The notes: generated by a model from the letters alone, not told the origin. A stretch of DNA of 19,168 nucleotides from Collinsella sp. AF02-46-1 (GCA_934876235.1 CAKXKM010000034.1:1-19168); one strand, 5' to 3'; numbered from the stretch's first letter, positions 1 to 5,362 are shown. Program-made: numbers and translations.

Positions 1-721
1 GCGCGGGCTTGGACTCTACCGCCTCGCGCATGGCGGCGATGCGGGCGTCCTCCTCGTCGGCGGCGCGGGCGGCGTTGAGCGCCGAGCCAAGGTCGAGCGT
101 GCGGAACAGTTCGCGCTCGGCGACCTCGTAGTGGGCCATGGAGTCGCGCTGGGCCTTGAGCGTGTCCCAGTCGCGCGCGACGGCTGAGACCTTGGCCTCG
201 AGCGCCTTCTTCGCCTTGACCTCGCCGAAGCCCTTGTTGAGCCACTGCTTCTCGTGGAGGCGCTCGTACGGCACGACCGGCGCGAGCAGCTCCGCGAACG
301 TCTCGTAGTGCTCCTTGAGCTTGGCCATTGCGCGGGACTTGCGGTCCTCCTCGGCCTGGTCGAGCTGCGCCTTGATGCCGTCCGACGCGCCGTCGATGAT
401 GGACGTGATCTCCTTGCAGCGCTTCTCGAAGGCGGCGAGCGGCTTGTTGTACTCGCGCTTCACGGCCTTCCGGCGCTCCTCTATCTCTTTCTTCAGGCCG
501 TTGAGGTAGAGGCGGTCGTTCTTGGCCTCCTTGATGGACTCGTCCTTGGTCAGGTCGTACTTGGCGCCCTCGTAGTCCGCGACCTTCGCGCGGATGCTGT
601 CCTCCATCGCGTCGAAGTTCGCGCTGATGACGGACGGCGAGTACGTGACGACGAGGTCGGGCGCCCCCTGCTCCTCGATGACCTCGGCCACGACCTCCTC
701 GGCCCCGTTCTCCTCGGACAT
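1..721 (-). CDS. DUF1351-type phage protein (3' end beyond the window)
   Basis: The gene opens with ATG at 721 behind an AGGAGGTCAG ribosome site and is open to the window edge, giving about 240 visible residues. The N-terminus is acidic (MSEENGAEEVVAEV). A region rich in Lys and Glu follows, containing EIEERRKAVKREYNKPLAAF, and looks helical and coiled-coil prone. This pattern (charged N-terminus, then a helical hairpin with RKxVKxEYNKPL) is what I recall for DUF1351 proteins. Those are commonly encoded beside RecT/Erf-type annealing proteins and nucleases in phages of Gram-positive bacteria. The molecular role is not known to me; a place in phage DNA recombination or replication is inferred from context. 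It is the most distal visible gene of the leftward early operon. The missing C-terminus prevents a length comparison. Confidence 0.7.
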   Translation of the reverse strand, partial: MSEENGAEEVVAEVIEEQGAPDLVVTYSPSVISANFDAMEDSIRAKVADYEGAKYDLTKDESIKEAKNDRLYLNGLKKEIEERRKAVKREYNKPLAAFEKRCKEITSIIDGASDGIKAQLDQAEEDRKSRAMAKLKEHYETFAELLAPVVPYERLHEKQWLNKGFGEVKAKKALEAKVSAVARDWDTLKAQRDSMAHYEVAERELFRTLDLGSALNAARAADEEDARIAAMREAVESKPA

Positions 722-771
722 TACCTGACCTCCTCGTTGAGCATCCGGTTGTACTTCCTCTCGGTTAGCGC

Positions 772-942
772 CTAGTCGATGACCACCGCGTGCTCGACGA
801 TCCACTTGGCGAGCCTCTCGCGCGCGTCCATGAACTTGTCGAACGCCTCGTCGGACTTCGTTATGACCGAGATGGCGAACATCGCCTGCTCCTCCGTGGC
901 GAGGTCGGCCAGCTCGGCGAACATTCCCTTGTAGTCCTCCAT
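772..942 (-). CDS. Small hypothetical phage protein (56 aa)
   Basis: This short gene starts at an ATG whose first base is also the last base of the preceding gene's TGA stop, and it has a good GGGAGGTGA ribosome site just upstream, so it is very likely translated. The product (MEDYKGMFAELADLATEEQ...) is acidic, predicted all-helical, and has no membrane segment or cysteine motif. It sits between a 70-residue protein and the DUF1351 gene in the early operon, 50 bp before the DUF1351 start. I do not recognise a family. Confidence 0.75.
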   Translation of the reverse strand: MEDYKGMFAELADLATEEQAMFAISVITKSDEAFDKFMDARERLAKWIVEHAVVID

Positions 943-1154
943 CACTCGGTCACCTCCCCGTCGTGGCTCACGAACAGGATCTGGGGCTGCTTGCTCTGGA
1001 TGGACAGCCAGACCTCCTCGCCGCTCTTGCGGATGGCCTCGAACGCCGCGCTGTCCTCCGTGTCGACCTCGAACTGCAGGACGGCGACGCCGCCCTTAAC
1101 GGTGGCCTGCTTGAACTTGGCCTCGATCTCCACCGGTATGTTTGTGCTCTCCAT
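942..1154 (-). CDS. Small hypothetical phage protein (70 aa)
   Basis: The start is the ATG at 1154, supported by a GGGAGGAA ribosome site that lies in the last codons of the upstream nuclease gene. A longer reading upstream in this frame is Arg-rich shadow sequence and was not used. The product (MESTNIPVEIEAKFKQATVK...) begins with short alternating hydrophobic stretches suggesting beta strands (VAVLQFEV, EVWLSIQSK) around a short helix. Such small beta-rich proteins are common beside recombination genes in phages. Its stop overlaps the next start by one base (TGATG), implying coupled translation. No family recognised. Confidence 0.75.
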   Translation of the reverse strand: MESTNIPVEIEAKFKQATVKGGVAVLQFEVDTEDSAAFEAIRKSGEEVWLSIQSKQPQILFVSHDGEVTE

Positions 1155-1156
1155 TG

Positions 1157-1525
1157 CTATTCCTCCCTGCCTGCGCCCGCGAGCATCGCCGCGAACGTCT
1201 CCAATGTCATGGTCACGAACTGCTCGCCGGGGATGGCGGTCCCGCGGCGCTTCCAGACGACCACGCCGTATTCGGCCCCGCGGTTCCTGCGCTCGGTCTC
1301 CGCCTCGCGCAGCCACTTGGGCAGCTCGTGCCTTCCCTGGTAGTCCTTGCACTCGATCGCGATGCCCCGCCCGGCCATCGACACGCCGCGGATGTCTCCC
1401 GTGTCGTGCGAGCCGGTCTTGACCTGCCTGTCGATGTCGCTCCCCAGCCTCCCGGCGAGGTAGTCGGCGACCAGTCGCTCGAACCTCGTGCCCGCGTCCT
1501 TGGCGGTCCTCCTGCTCCTACTCAT
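1157..1525 (-). CDS. PD-(D/E)XK-fold phage nuclease, resolvase-like
   Basis: The 122-residue product has the signature of a small PD-(D/E)XK nuclease: an N-terminal helix with Glu16 (GTRFERLVADYL), Asp44 in GDIRG, and Glu58-x-Lys60 in IAIECK, in the order and spacing of archaeal Holliday-junction-resolvase-like and phage nucleases. The downstream segment (GVVVWKRRG) fits the next core strand. Metal-dependent cutting of DNA intermediates during phage recombination or replication is inferred. The chosen ATG at 1525 overlaps the end of the upstream gene by eight bases (ATGAGTAG) and has no clear ribosome site, so translation is probably coupled; an in-frame TTG at 1531 is the alternative. Partner genes around it (DUF1351, small proteins) fit a DNA recombination block. 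Confidence 0.75.
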   Translation of the reverse strand: MSRSRRTAKDAGTRFERLVADYLAGRLGSDIDRQVKTGSHDTGDIRGVSMAGRGIAIECKDYQGRHELPKWLREAETERRNRGAEYGVVVWKRRGTAIPGEQFVTMTLETFAAMLAGAGREE

Positions 1526-1856
1526 CGACAAAACCGTCCGATTTCGAGCGGTGCTTGTTGAATGCGTGCCTCAGGTGCGGGTAGCGCGCCTCCATGATGC
1601 GGGCGAGGCTCGGCGCGAGGCCGTTCTTCACGCCGACGTGCAGCTCGTTGCGCACCATGTGGATGAGGTAGTTGATCGAGACGTAGCCCTTGCGGTTGAG
1701 GCGGGTGGCCTGCTCGACCATGAAGTCCCACGCCCGCGGGTGCTCGCCTATCCACGCGCGCGCGTCCGCCATGTCCTGCTCGCCGTCCGCGCCGAGGCCG
1801 AATATCTCGAGCTGGTTGCTCATCGGCTTCTGGCGGTACCTCTCGTCGTTACGCAT
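1518..1856 (-). CDS. Hypothetical phage protein (112 aa)
   Basis: The start ATG at 1856 has a GGGAG ribosome site six bases upstream and overlaps the end of the previous gene by eight bases (ATGCGTAA). A second Met (residue 12, MSNQLEIFGLG) lacks a ribosome site. The protein is helical with a central segment, HPRAWDFMVEQATRLNRKGY, followed by a helix containing VRNELHVGVKNGLAPSLARI. This resembles a short DNA-binding or replication-accessory protein, and I recall similar sequences in actinobacterial phages, but I cannot name a domain. No membrane segment or metal-binding cysteines. Its end overlaps the nuclease start, so the two are likely made together. Confidence 0.75.
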   Translation of the reverse strand: MRNDERYRQKPMSNQLEIFGLGADGEQDMADARAWIGEHPRAWDFMVEQATRLNRKGYVSINYLIHMVRNELHVGVKNGLAPSLARIMEARYPHLRHAFNKHRSKSDGFVDE

Positions 1857-2130
1857 TGACCGCTCCCGCCGCGCATGCCGCCTTTGCCGCCTGGACCGCG
1901 CCGTCCATCGTCGGGAGGACGAAGACGGTCAGGATCGCCGCGAACAGGACCGCGGCGGCGATGAAGCCGACCATGGCCCCCGCCCTGAACGCATCGGAGT
2001 CGAGCTGCTCGCGGACGGTCGGTCGGTATGGCTTGGGTGCTATGATGGTCTGAGCCTCATGTCTGGGGCTGTTTCGGCGAGTGCTCACAAGTTGGTAGCT
2101 GGGGGCGCTCGCTTCTTTGTATGTGTACAT
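1849..2130 (-). CDS. Small single-pass membrane protein (93 aa)
   Basis: The ATG at 2130 follows a GAAGGGAA ribosome site. The first 50 or so residues are polar and basic (ASAPSYQLVSTRRNSPRHEA, then a stretch containing PKPYRP). One hydrophobic helix follows at about residues 53-72 (MVGFIAAAVLFAAILTVFVL), and then a short alanine-rich tail. The basic N-terminal domain suggests the N-terminus stays in the cytoplasm. There is no signal-peptidase site. The helix is internal rather than N-terminal, so this is a membrane protein and not a secreted one. It lies in the early phage operon, where membrane proteins often act on host division, exclusion or superinfection; that role is a guess. Longer reading upstream in this frame lacks a start signal. 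Confidence 0.75.
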   Translation of the reverse strand: MYTYKEASAPSYQLVSTRRNSPRHEAQTIIAPKPYRPTVREQLDSDAFRAGAMVGFIAAAVLFAAILTVFVLPTMDGAVQAAKAACAAGAVNA

Positions 2131-2186
2131 CTTGTGTTCCCTTCTGATGTTTCCGCAGGTCAGGGCTAGGGTGCTTTTTAGGGTCT

Positions 2187-2540
2187 TTATTTTTGGGACT
2201 TTTTCGCGCGGCTCTTGGCGCTGTAGCACCTCTGCCGCTCGCGGTCGTTCCGCTTGGACCTCGCAGCCTCCTCGCGCATCGCGCTGGCCTGCTCCCTGAG
2301 GTCTGCCACGTGGCCCTCCTTCGTGCACTCCGCACACCATCCGTTCGCCTTGTTGAGCGGCTTGAACGTCATGCGCCCGCACTTCGGGCACATCCAGCGC
2401 TGCCGGAGCGATATGCCGCACTTCCTCGCCTGGAGCTTCACGGCCTCGGTAGTCCGTCCGAGCGCCTTGGCTATCTCCTTGGCTCCGTCGCCGGCGTGCT
2501 CCCTCAGGTACCGGATCTCACGTGTCGACCATGGCCTCAC
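2187..2540 (-). CDS. Helix-turn-helix plus zinc-ribbon protein (117 aa)
   Basis: Residues 2-46 (RPWSTREIRYLREHAGD, then KEIAKALGRTTEAVKLQARK) match SANT/Myb-like or GcrA-like helix-turn-helix domains, including the leading Trp-Ser/Thr-x-x-Glu pattern. Residues 51-72 hold two CxxC pairs (CPKC at 51-54, CAEC at 69-72), a zinc ribbon. The C-terminus is a long basic helix with tail. It is probably a DNA-binding regulator or a helper in early phage transcription. The GTG start at 2540 was chosen for three reasons: it overlaps the TGA of the 44-residue gene in a GTGA junction, an AGGAGGGG ribosome site lies about 11 bases upstream, and the fold begins directly after it. Upstream in-frame ATG (2570) and GTG (2600) lack good ribosome sites. 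Confidence 0.75.
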   Translation of the reverse strand: MRPWSTREIRYLREHAGDGAKEIAKALGRTTEAVKLQARKCGISLRQRWMCPKCGRMTFKPLNKANGWCAECTKEGHVADLREQASAMREEAARSKRNDRERQRCYSAKSRAKKSQK

Positions 2541-2671
2541 TGTCTCTTGCTCCCCTCCTTCCTCTCCCATTCCCGGTACGCCGCCCGAAGCGTCGAGCAC
2601 ATGGTGTCGAGCGCTATCTCGCGCGGGGTCTTGGGCTTACTTTCGCTAGGGCGCGAGTCGGCAGACTTCAT
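2537..2671 (-). CDS. Small hypothetical phage protein (44 aa)
   Basis: This gene is short but well supported. The ATG at 2671 follows a GAGGTGA ribosome site seven bases upstream. The frame closes with TGA in a GTGA overlap with the helix-turn-helix/zinc-ribbon gene, and its start overlaps the end of the Cro-like gene by 26 bases. The product begins MKSADSRPSESKPKTPREIA and continues as a charged helix (STLRAAYREWERKEGSKRQ). It has a polar N-terminal tail and no membrane segment. I do not recognise it. Confidence 0.6.
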   Translation of the reverse strand: MKSADSRPSESKPKTPREIALDTMCSTLRAAYREWERKEGSKRQ

Positions 2672-2849
2672 CGCTGCTCACCTCGATAGCCTTTGCGAGC
2701 TTTCGCGCCTCTGTGATGGTGATGTCAGACTCGCCGCATACCTTCTTGTTGAAGGTGACGAGCGATACCCCGACAGCGTCGGCAAGACTCTGCTTAGTAA
2801 TGTTCAGCTCCGCAACTCGGGCCGCCACCAGTCCTTGAAGGCTGTTCAT
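2646..2849 (-). CDS. Cro-like XRE-family regulator (67 aa)
   Basis: This is a compact helix-turn-helix protein. Residues about 17-45 (ITKQSLADAVGVSLVTFNKK) form the DNA-recognition unit of the XRE/Cro class, followed by helices that close the five-helix fold (TEARKLAKAIEVSSDEVCRL). It has no C-terminal dimer domain, as in Cro or small phage repressors. The ATG at 2849 is set by a GGAGGT ribosome site; the in-frame extension upstream would run through operator sequence. It is the first gene of the leftward early operon, facing the other XRE gene across three operators, so it probably acts as the lytic-side switch protein. Which of the two is the repressor cannot be proved from sequence. Confidence 0.85.
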   Translation of the reverse strand: MNSLQGLVAARVAELNITKQSLADAVGVSLVTFNKKVCGESDITITEARKLAKAIEVSSDEVCRLAP

Positions 2850-2861
2850 CCGTACCTCCTT

Positions 2862-2877
2862 CCTAATCTGCATTAGG
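2862..2877. promoter_or_regulatory. Operator O1 of the phage switch
   Basis: CCTAATCTGCATTAGG is a perfect 6-bp inverted repeat (CCTAAT/ATTAGG) around a 4-bp centre. It lies between the inferred leftward promoter and the ribosome site of the Cro-like gene, where bound protein would block early leftward transcription. Its arms match O2 exactly. Confidence 0.75.
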
Positions 2878-2887
2878 TACATTGGAT

Positions 2888-2916
2888 ACAGTAACCTAAT
2901 GCACATTAGGAATCAA
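2888..2916 (-). promoter_or_regulatory. Inferred leftward early promoter
   Basis: Reading the - strand, TTGATT and TACTGT are separated by 17 bp, with O2 in the spacer. The start point would lie just before O1, about 40 bp upstream of the Cro-like start codon. The -10 box is only a partial match, so the assignment leans on position and operator overlap. Confidence 0.5.
2895..2910. promoter_or_regulatory. Operator O2 of the phage switch
   Basis: CCTAATGCACATTAGG has perfect 6-bp arms identical to those of O1. It falls almost exactly in the spacer between the -35 and -10 boxes of the inferred leftward promoter, so a bound dimer should exclude RNA polymerase. Confidence 0.75.
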
Positions 2917-2923
2917 TAGAATG

Positions 2924-2951
2924 TTGAAGTTTTCCTAATTTCTGTTAGGAT
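2924..2951 (+). promoter_or_regulatory. Inferred rightward promoter of the lysogeny module
   Basis: TTGAAG and TAGGAT are separated by 16 bp, with O3 overlapping spacer and -10. Transcription would begin near 2958 and run into the rightward XRE gene, the 143-residue gene and perhaps the integrase. Confidence 0.5.
2934..2949. promoter_or_regulatory. Operator O3 of the phage switch
   Basis: CCTAATTTCTGTTAGG repeats the motif with one arm mismatch (GTTAGG for ATTAGG). It covers the spacer and part of the -10 box of the inferred rightward promoter. The mismatch could make it a weaker site, which would suit autoregulation of the rightward XRE gene. Confidence 0.7.
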
Positions 2952-2987
2952 TTATTCGTACAGTCTTTAGATGGAGAGGAGCTACAA

Positions 2988-3209
2988 ATGCAGCTCTCAC
3001 GCGCATTGATTGACTATCTTGGCGAGCGCGGCATGAAGCAGGCCGACGTTTGCAGGGCTTCGGGGTTATCCGACGCCCATGTCTCCCAGATTTTCAGTGG
3101 GAAGATAAAAGATCCCAAGGCAAGCATTGTTTACAAGATCGCGCACGCGATGGGTATCACGGTCGACGAGCTACTCGAGCGCGCGGAATCATACGAGGAC
3201 GGTGAATAG
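2988..3209 (+). CDS. XRE-family regulator, probable phage repressor (73 aa)
   Basis: The whole protein is a helix-turn-helix domain. Residues about 17-40 contain the recognition unit (MKQADVCRASGLSDAHVSQI), and GITVDELLE near the end is typical of XRE proteins. It starts at ATG 2988 behind a GGAGAGGAG ribosome site. It is divergent from the Cro-like gene and first in the arm that carries the integrase, which is the usual place of the lysogenic repressor. It lacks the oligomerisation or RecA-cleavage domain of lambda-type CI, so induction would need another route such as antirepression or an external protease; no ImmA-type HExxH protease is seen in this arm. The bases here are visibly more AT-rich than in the early operon. 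Confidence 0.85.
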   Translation: MQLSRALIDYLGERGMKQADVCRASGLSDAHVSQIFSGKIKDPKASIVYKIAHAMGITVDELLERAESYEDGE

Positions 3210-3213
3210 CTTT

Positions 3214-3645
3214 ATGGGACTTTTTAAAAAGTCAATGAGCAAAACGGCGGCAAAGGCTCAGCAGGGAGCTGGACAGCCGCCAATGGACGTGCCGTTCGCC
3301 CTCTGGGCGCTAGCGAGTGACTGCCTATACACCCACAGCTATACGGCATTTGAAGACGCTTTGTCCACTCACCAGCCATTCGTACCGTTTTCGGTCAAAC
3401 TTAAGCGGCAAACGAAGAGGAACATGCCACCGCATTGGGAAGTTGAGGATGGAGCCGCTGTAATACTAGACGAGGACGGTACCTTGCTTGGCACTATAAG
3501 CGCAAAGAAAATGGAGGAGCACGACTTCATGTTCAATCGGACATACCGGGCTTTCTCTATGCCACCGTGCCGCGATTACGCGCGCGGCTTCACCATTAGC
3601 GACAGTTACAGCATTTGCGTCGCACCTTATGGCGCATATATATAA
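3214..3645 (+). CDS. Hypothetical protein between repressor and integrase (143 aa)
   Basis: The ATG at 3214 lies four bases after the repressor stop, with a GGTGA-type ribosome site in the repressor's last codons, so the two genes are co-transcribed and probably coupled. The N-terminus (MGLFKKSMSKTAAKAQQ) is short, basic and amphipathic; the rest is soluble-looking, with a mixed beta pattern (AAVILDEDGTLLGTISAKK) and no membrane helix, zinc cluster or protease motif. In frame it could extend upstream to 3127, but that overlaps the repressor and lacks a start signal. No family recognised. Its position, expressed with the repressor during lysogeny, makes an immunity or defence role possible; this is inference from place only. 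Confidence 0.75.
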   Translation: MGLFKKSMSKTAAKAQQGAGQPPMDVPFALWALASDCLYTHSYTAFEDALSTHQPFVPFSVKLKRQTKRNMPPHWEVEDGAAVILDEDGTLLGTISAKKMEEHDFMFNRTYRAFSMPPCRDYARGFTISDSYSICVAPYGAYI

Positions 3646-3690
3646 AAAGAGCCCCGTCGGCAGCGCTGGTACCGCTTTAGCCGACGGGGC
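3644..3690 (-). terminator. Terminator-like hairpin, oriented leftward
   Basis: Arms GCCCCGTCGGC (3651-3661) and GCCGACGGGGC (3680-3690) pair perfectly over 11 bp with an 18-base loop. On the - strand the stem is followed by CTCTTTTTATATA, a good U-tract. On the + strand no T-run follows the stem. It therefore looks like a stop for leftward (antisense) transcripts, although it lies directly after the + strand 143-residue gene and could still help end or slow + transcription before the integrase. Confidence 0.6.
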
Positions 3691-3744
3691 ATCCAACCGC
3701 CCAAGCATCTTTGCAAACTCACAACTTGAGGGGGCTTCTACATT

Positions 3745-5205
3745 ATGCCAAAGAAGGCAGTGATATACGCGAGATTCTCGTGCAACAGGCAGCGCGAGGC
3801 CTCGATCGAGGACCAGCTGCGCGTCTGCCGCGAGTGGTGCGCGCGCGAGGGCTACGAGGTCGCGGCGGAGTACTGCGACCGCGCCGTGTCGGGGCGCACC
3901 GACGACCGCCCCGAGTTCCAGCGGATGATAGCCAACGCCGGCGAGAGCGAGATCGTCCTCGTCTACATGATGGACCGCTTCAGCCGCGGCGAGTACGACG
4001 CGCCGATATACAAGCGCGAGCTCGCCACGCACGGCGTCAAGCTGGTCTCGGCACTTGAGGCGATACCCGACAGCCCGGAGGGCATCATCTACGAGAAGCT
4101 GCTCGAGGGGCTCGCCGCCTGCGAGTCGAGAAAGACCGCCATCAGGACCAAGCGCGGAATGGAGGGCAACGCCCTCAAGTGCAAGACCAACGGCGTGCGC
4201 ATCTTCGGATACCGCAGGAACGAGGACGACGAGTACGAGGTCGACGAGGCGCAGGCGGCGTGGGTGCGCGAGGCCTTCGCGCTGAGGCTTGAGCGCATGT
4301 CCATGAACGCGATAGCGCGCGAGTTCGCGCGGCGCGGCCTCAGGACGCGCAAGGGCAACCCGTGCGGCCAGGCGATGGTGCAGCAGATGCTGCGCGACCG
4401 AAGGTACACGGGCAGGTACGAGTGGGGAGGCATCGTCCGCGAGGGCGGGATGCCGGCGATAGTGGACGAGGTGACGTTCATGGAGGTCCAGGGGATCAAG
4501 TGCCGCAAGCAGCGCTCGAGCGAGAACTGGGGCGACTTCGCCCTAGCGGGGGCGGCGCTGTGCGCGGAATGCGGCAGGAACCTGCAGGGCGTGAGCGGCA
4601 GGGGCCGCAACAACGTGAAGTACGAGTACTACAGCTGCCCGGGGTCGTGCGTCCGCAACATCAGGCGCGAGGAACTCGAGGGCTCCATAGCCTCGGCGCT
4701 GAGGGAGCTGCTGGGCGACCGCGGCGAGGCGCTGCAGATAGCCAACATGGTGGCGGAGCGCGCGGACACTGCCGAGGTGAGGGCGCGCCGCAGGCAGGCG
4801 GAGGACTCGCTCAGGGCCGCGGAGAGGGGCCTGAGGAACATCCTCAACGCCATCGAGCAGGGCGTGATAGCGCCGGGCGTGAACGAGCGCATAGCCGAGC
4901 TCGAGGAGCAGCAGGCGCGCGCGAGGTACGACCTCGAGGCCATCACGGACGAGCGGATAGACCCGGAGCGCTTCGCCGACTTCCTGCAGTGCGGGACGGC
5001 GCTCGACGACGCGACGCTGCTGAAGGCGTTCGTGTGGCAGGCTGTCGTCTCGGAGGACGAGATACTGGTCACGCTGAACTACGACAAAAAGGGCGAACCC
5101 GCCAGATTGGACATCCAGCGGGTTCGAGCAAAATTGGAATGGTGCCCCATGTTGGATTCGAACCAACGGCCTTCTGCTCCGGAGGCAGACGCTCTAATCC
5201 CCTGA
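3745..5205 (+). CDS. int: Large serine integrase (site-specific recombinase)
   Basis: The 486-residue protein is the element's integrase. Residues 5-130 form the resolvase-type catalytic domain with nucleophile Ser12 in YARFS, the EDQLR helix, SGRTDDRPEFQRM (49-61) and DRFSR (77-81). A recombinase domain follows (about 150-250, with GYRRNED and MNAIAREFARRGLRTRKGN). A zinc ribbon follows with Cys273, Cys276, Cys298 and Cys302, then a coiled coil at about 342-400, as in large serine integrases that join attP to attB. The ATG at 3745 has a GAGGGGG ribosome site. The last 21 residues (from Trp466) are encoded antisense to tRNA-Arg(CCG), so the C-terminus depends on the junction sequence and may differ in the excised form. 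Codon use is GC-rich, unlike the AT-richer repressor just upstream. Confidence 0.93.
   Translation: MPKKAVIYARFSCNRQREASIEDQLRVCREWCAREGYEVAAEYCDRAVSGRTDDRPEFQRMIANAGESEIVLVYMMDRFSRGEYDAPIYKRELATHGVKLVSALEAIPDSPEGIIYEKLLEGLAACESRKTAIRTKRGMEGNALKCKTNGVRIFGYRRNEDDEYEVDEAQAAWVREAFALRLERMSMNAIAREFARRGLRTRKGNPCGQAMVQQMLRDRRYTGRYEWGGIVREGGMPAIVDEVTFMEVQGIKCRKQRSSENWGDFALAGAALCAECGRNLQGVSGRGRNNVKYEYYSCPGSCVRNIRREELEGSIASALRELLGDRGEALQIANMVAERADTAEVRARRRQAEDSLRAAERGLRNILNAIEQGVIAPGVNERIAELEEQQARARYDLEAITDERIDPERFADFLQCGTALDDATLLKAFVWQAVVSEDEILVTLNYDKKGEPARLDIQRVRAKLEWCPMLDSNQRPSAPEADALIP
5086..5126 (-). terminator. tRNA-Arg(CCG) terminator inside the integrase gene
   Basis: Arms CGAACCCGC (5094-5102) and GCGGGTTCG (5118-5126) pair perfectly over 9 bp with a 15-base loop. 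On the - strand the stem is followed by CCCTTTTTGT. It begins 14 bases past the CCA end of the tRNA, the expected place for the tRNA's intrinsic terminator, yet it lies within integrase codons of about residues 448-461. Confidence 0.75.
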
Positions 5206-5216
5206 GCTAATAGGGC
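5140..5216 (-). tRNA. tRNA-Arg, anticodon CCG
   Basis: The reverse strand folds as a complete 77-base tRNA with encoded CCA. The acceptor is GCCCTAT/ATGGGGC with one U-G wobble at the fifth pair, followed by discriminator A. The D stem is GCTC/GAGC, the anticodon stem TCTGC/GCAGA with loop CTCCGGA (anticodon CCG, reading CGG arginine codons), a 5-base variable loop, and the T arm GTTGG/CCAAC with loop TTCGAAT. The integrase gene ends within it on the other strand. The 5' half and promoter are on the chromosomal side and the 3' end is on the element side, as expected when an element integrates into the 3' part of a tRNA gene and rebuilds it. Confidence 0.95.
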
Positions 5217-5227
5217 CAACGGTTGGC

Positions 5228-5257
5228 ATTATACCCAAGTGCACCATGGGCTATCAA
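5228..5257 (-). promoter_or_regulatory. Promoter of tRNA-Arg(CCG)
   Basis: On the - strand, TTGATA (5257-5252) and a perfect TATAAT (5233-5228) are 18 bp apart, ending 11 bp before the first tRNA base. This is the strongest promoter match in the window. Confidence 0.8.
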
Positions 5258-5362
5258 AATAAAAGAAAAAGCTTTGCAATTCCGGGGAAGACGCGGCGCA
5301 ACGGCTCACTTTAGAAGGCAAAAGCGAATCAGATAGTATAAACTCTCATGCACCATATATAC

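Larger units (their letters stand above)
1..5216. mobile_element. Right end of a prophage or prophage-like element, next to tRNA-Arg(CCG)
   Basis: The stretch has the layout of a temperate phage: a leftward early operon of small, tightly packed and overlapping genes, divergent XRE regulators separated by repeated operators, and a rightward arm ending in a large serine integrase that abuts a tRNA gene. The right boundary is placed in the tRNA because the 5' half and promoter of the tRNA lie on the chromosomal (aro) side, while its 3' end lies inside the integrase gene. The left end is outside the window, so no direct repeat can be compared and the exact attachment core is unknown. Structural phage genes are not visible here; an integrative element using phage-type genes remains possible. 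Confidence 0.85.

Noticed and set aside
254..1561. Several + strand frames opposite the early phage genes
   Set aside because: They are Arg- or Leu-rich shadows without start signals, whereas the - strand frames have ribosome sites, coupled overlaps and recognisable domains.
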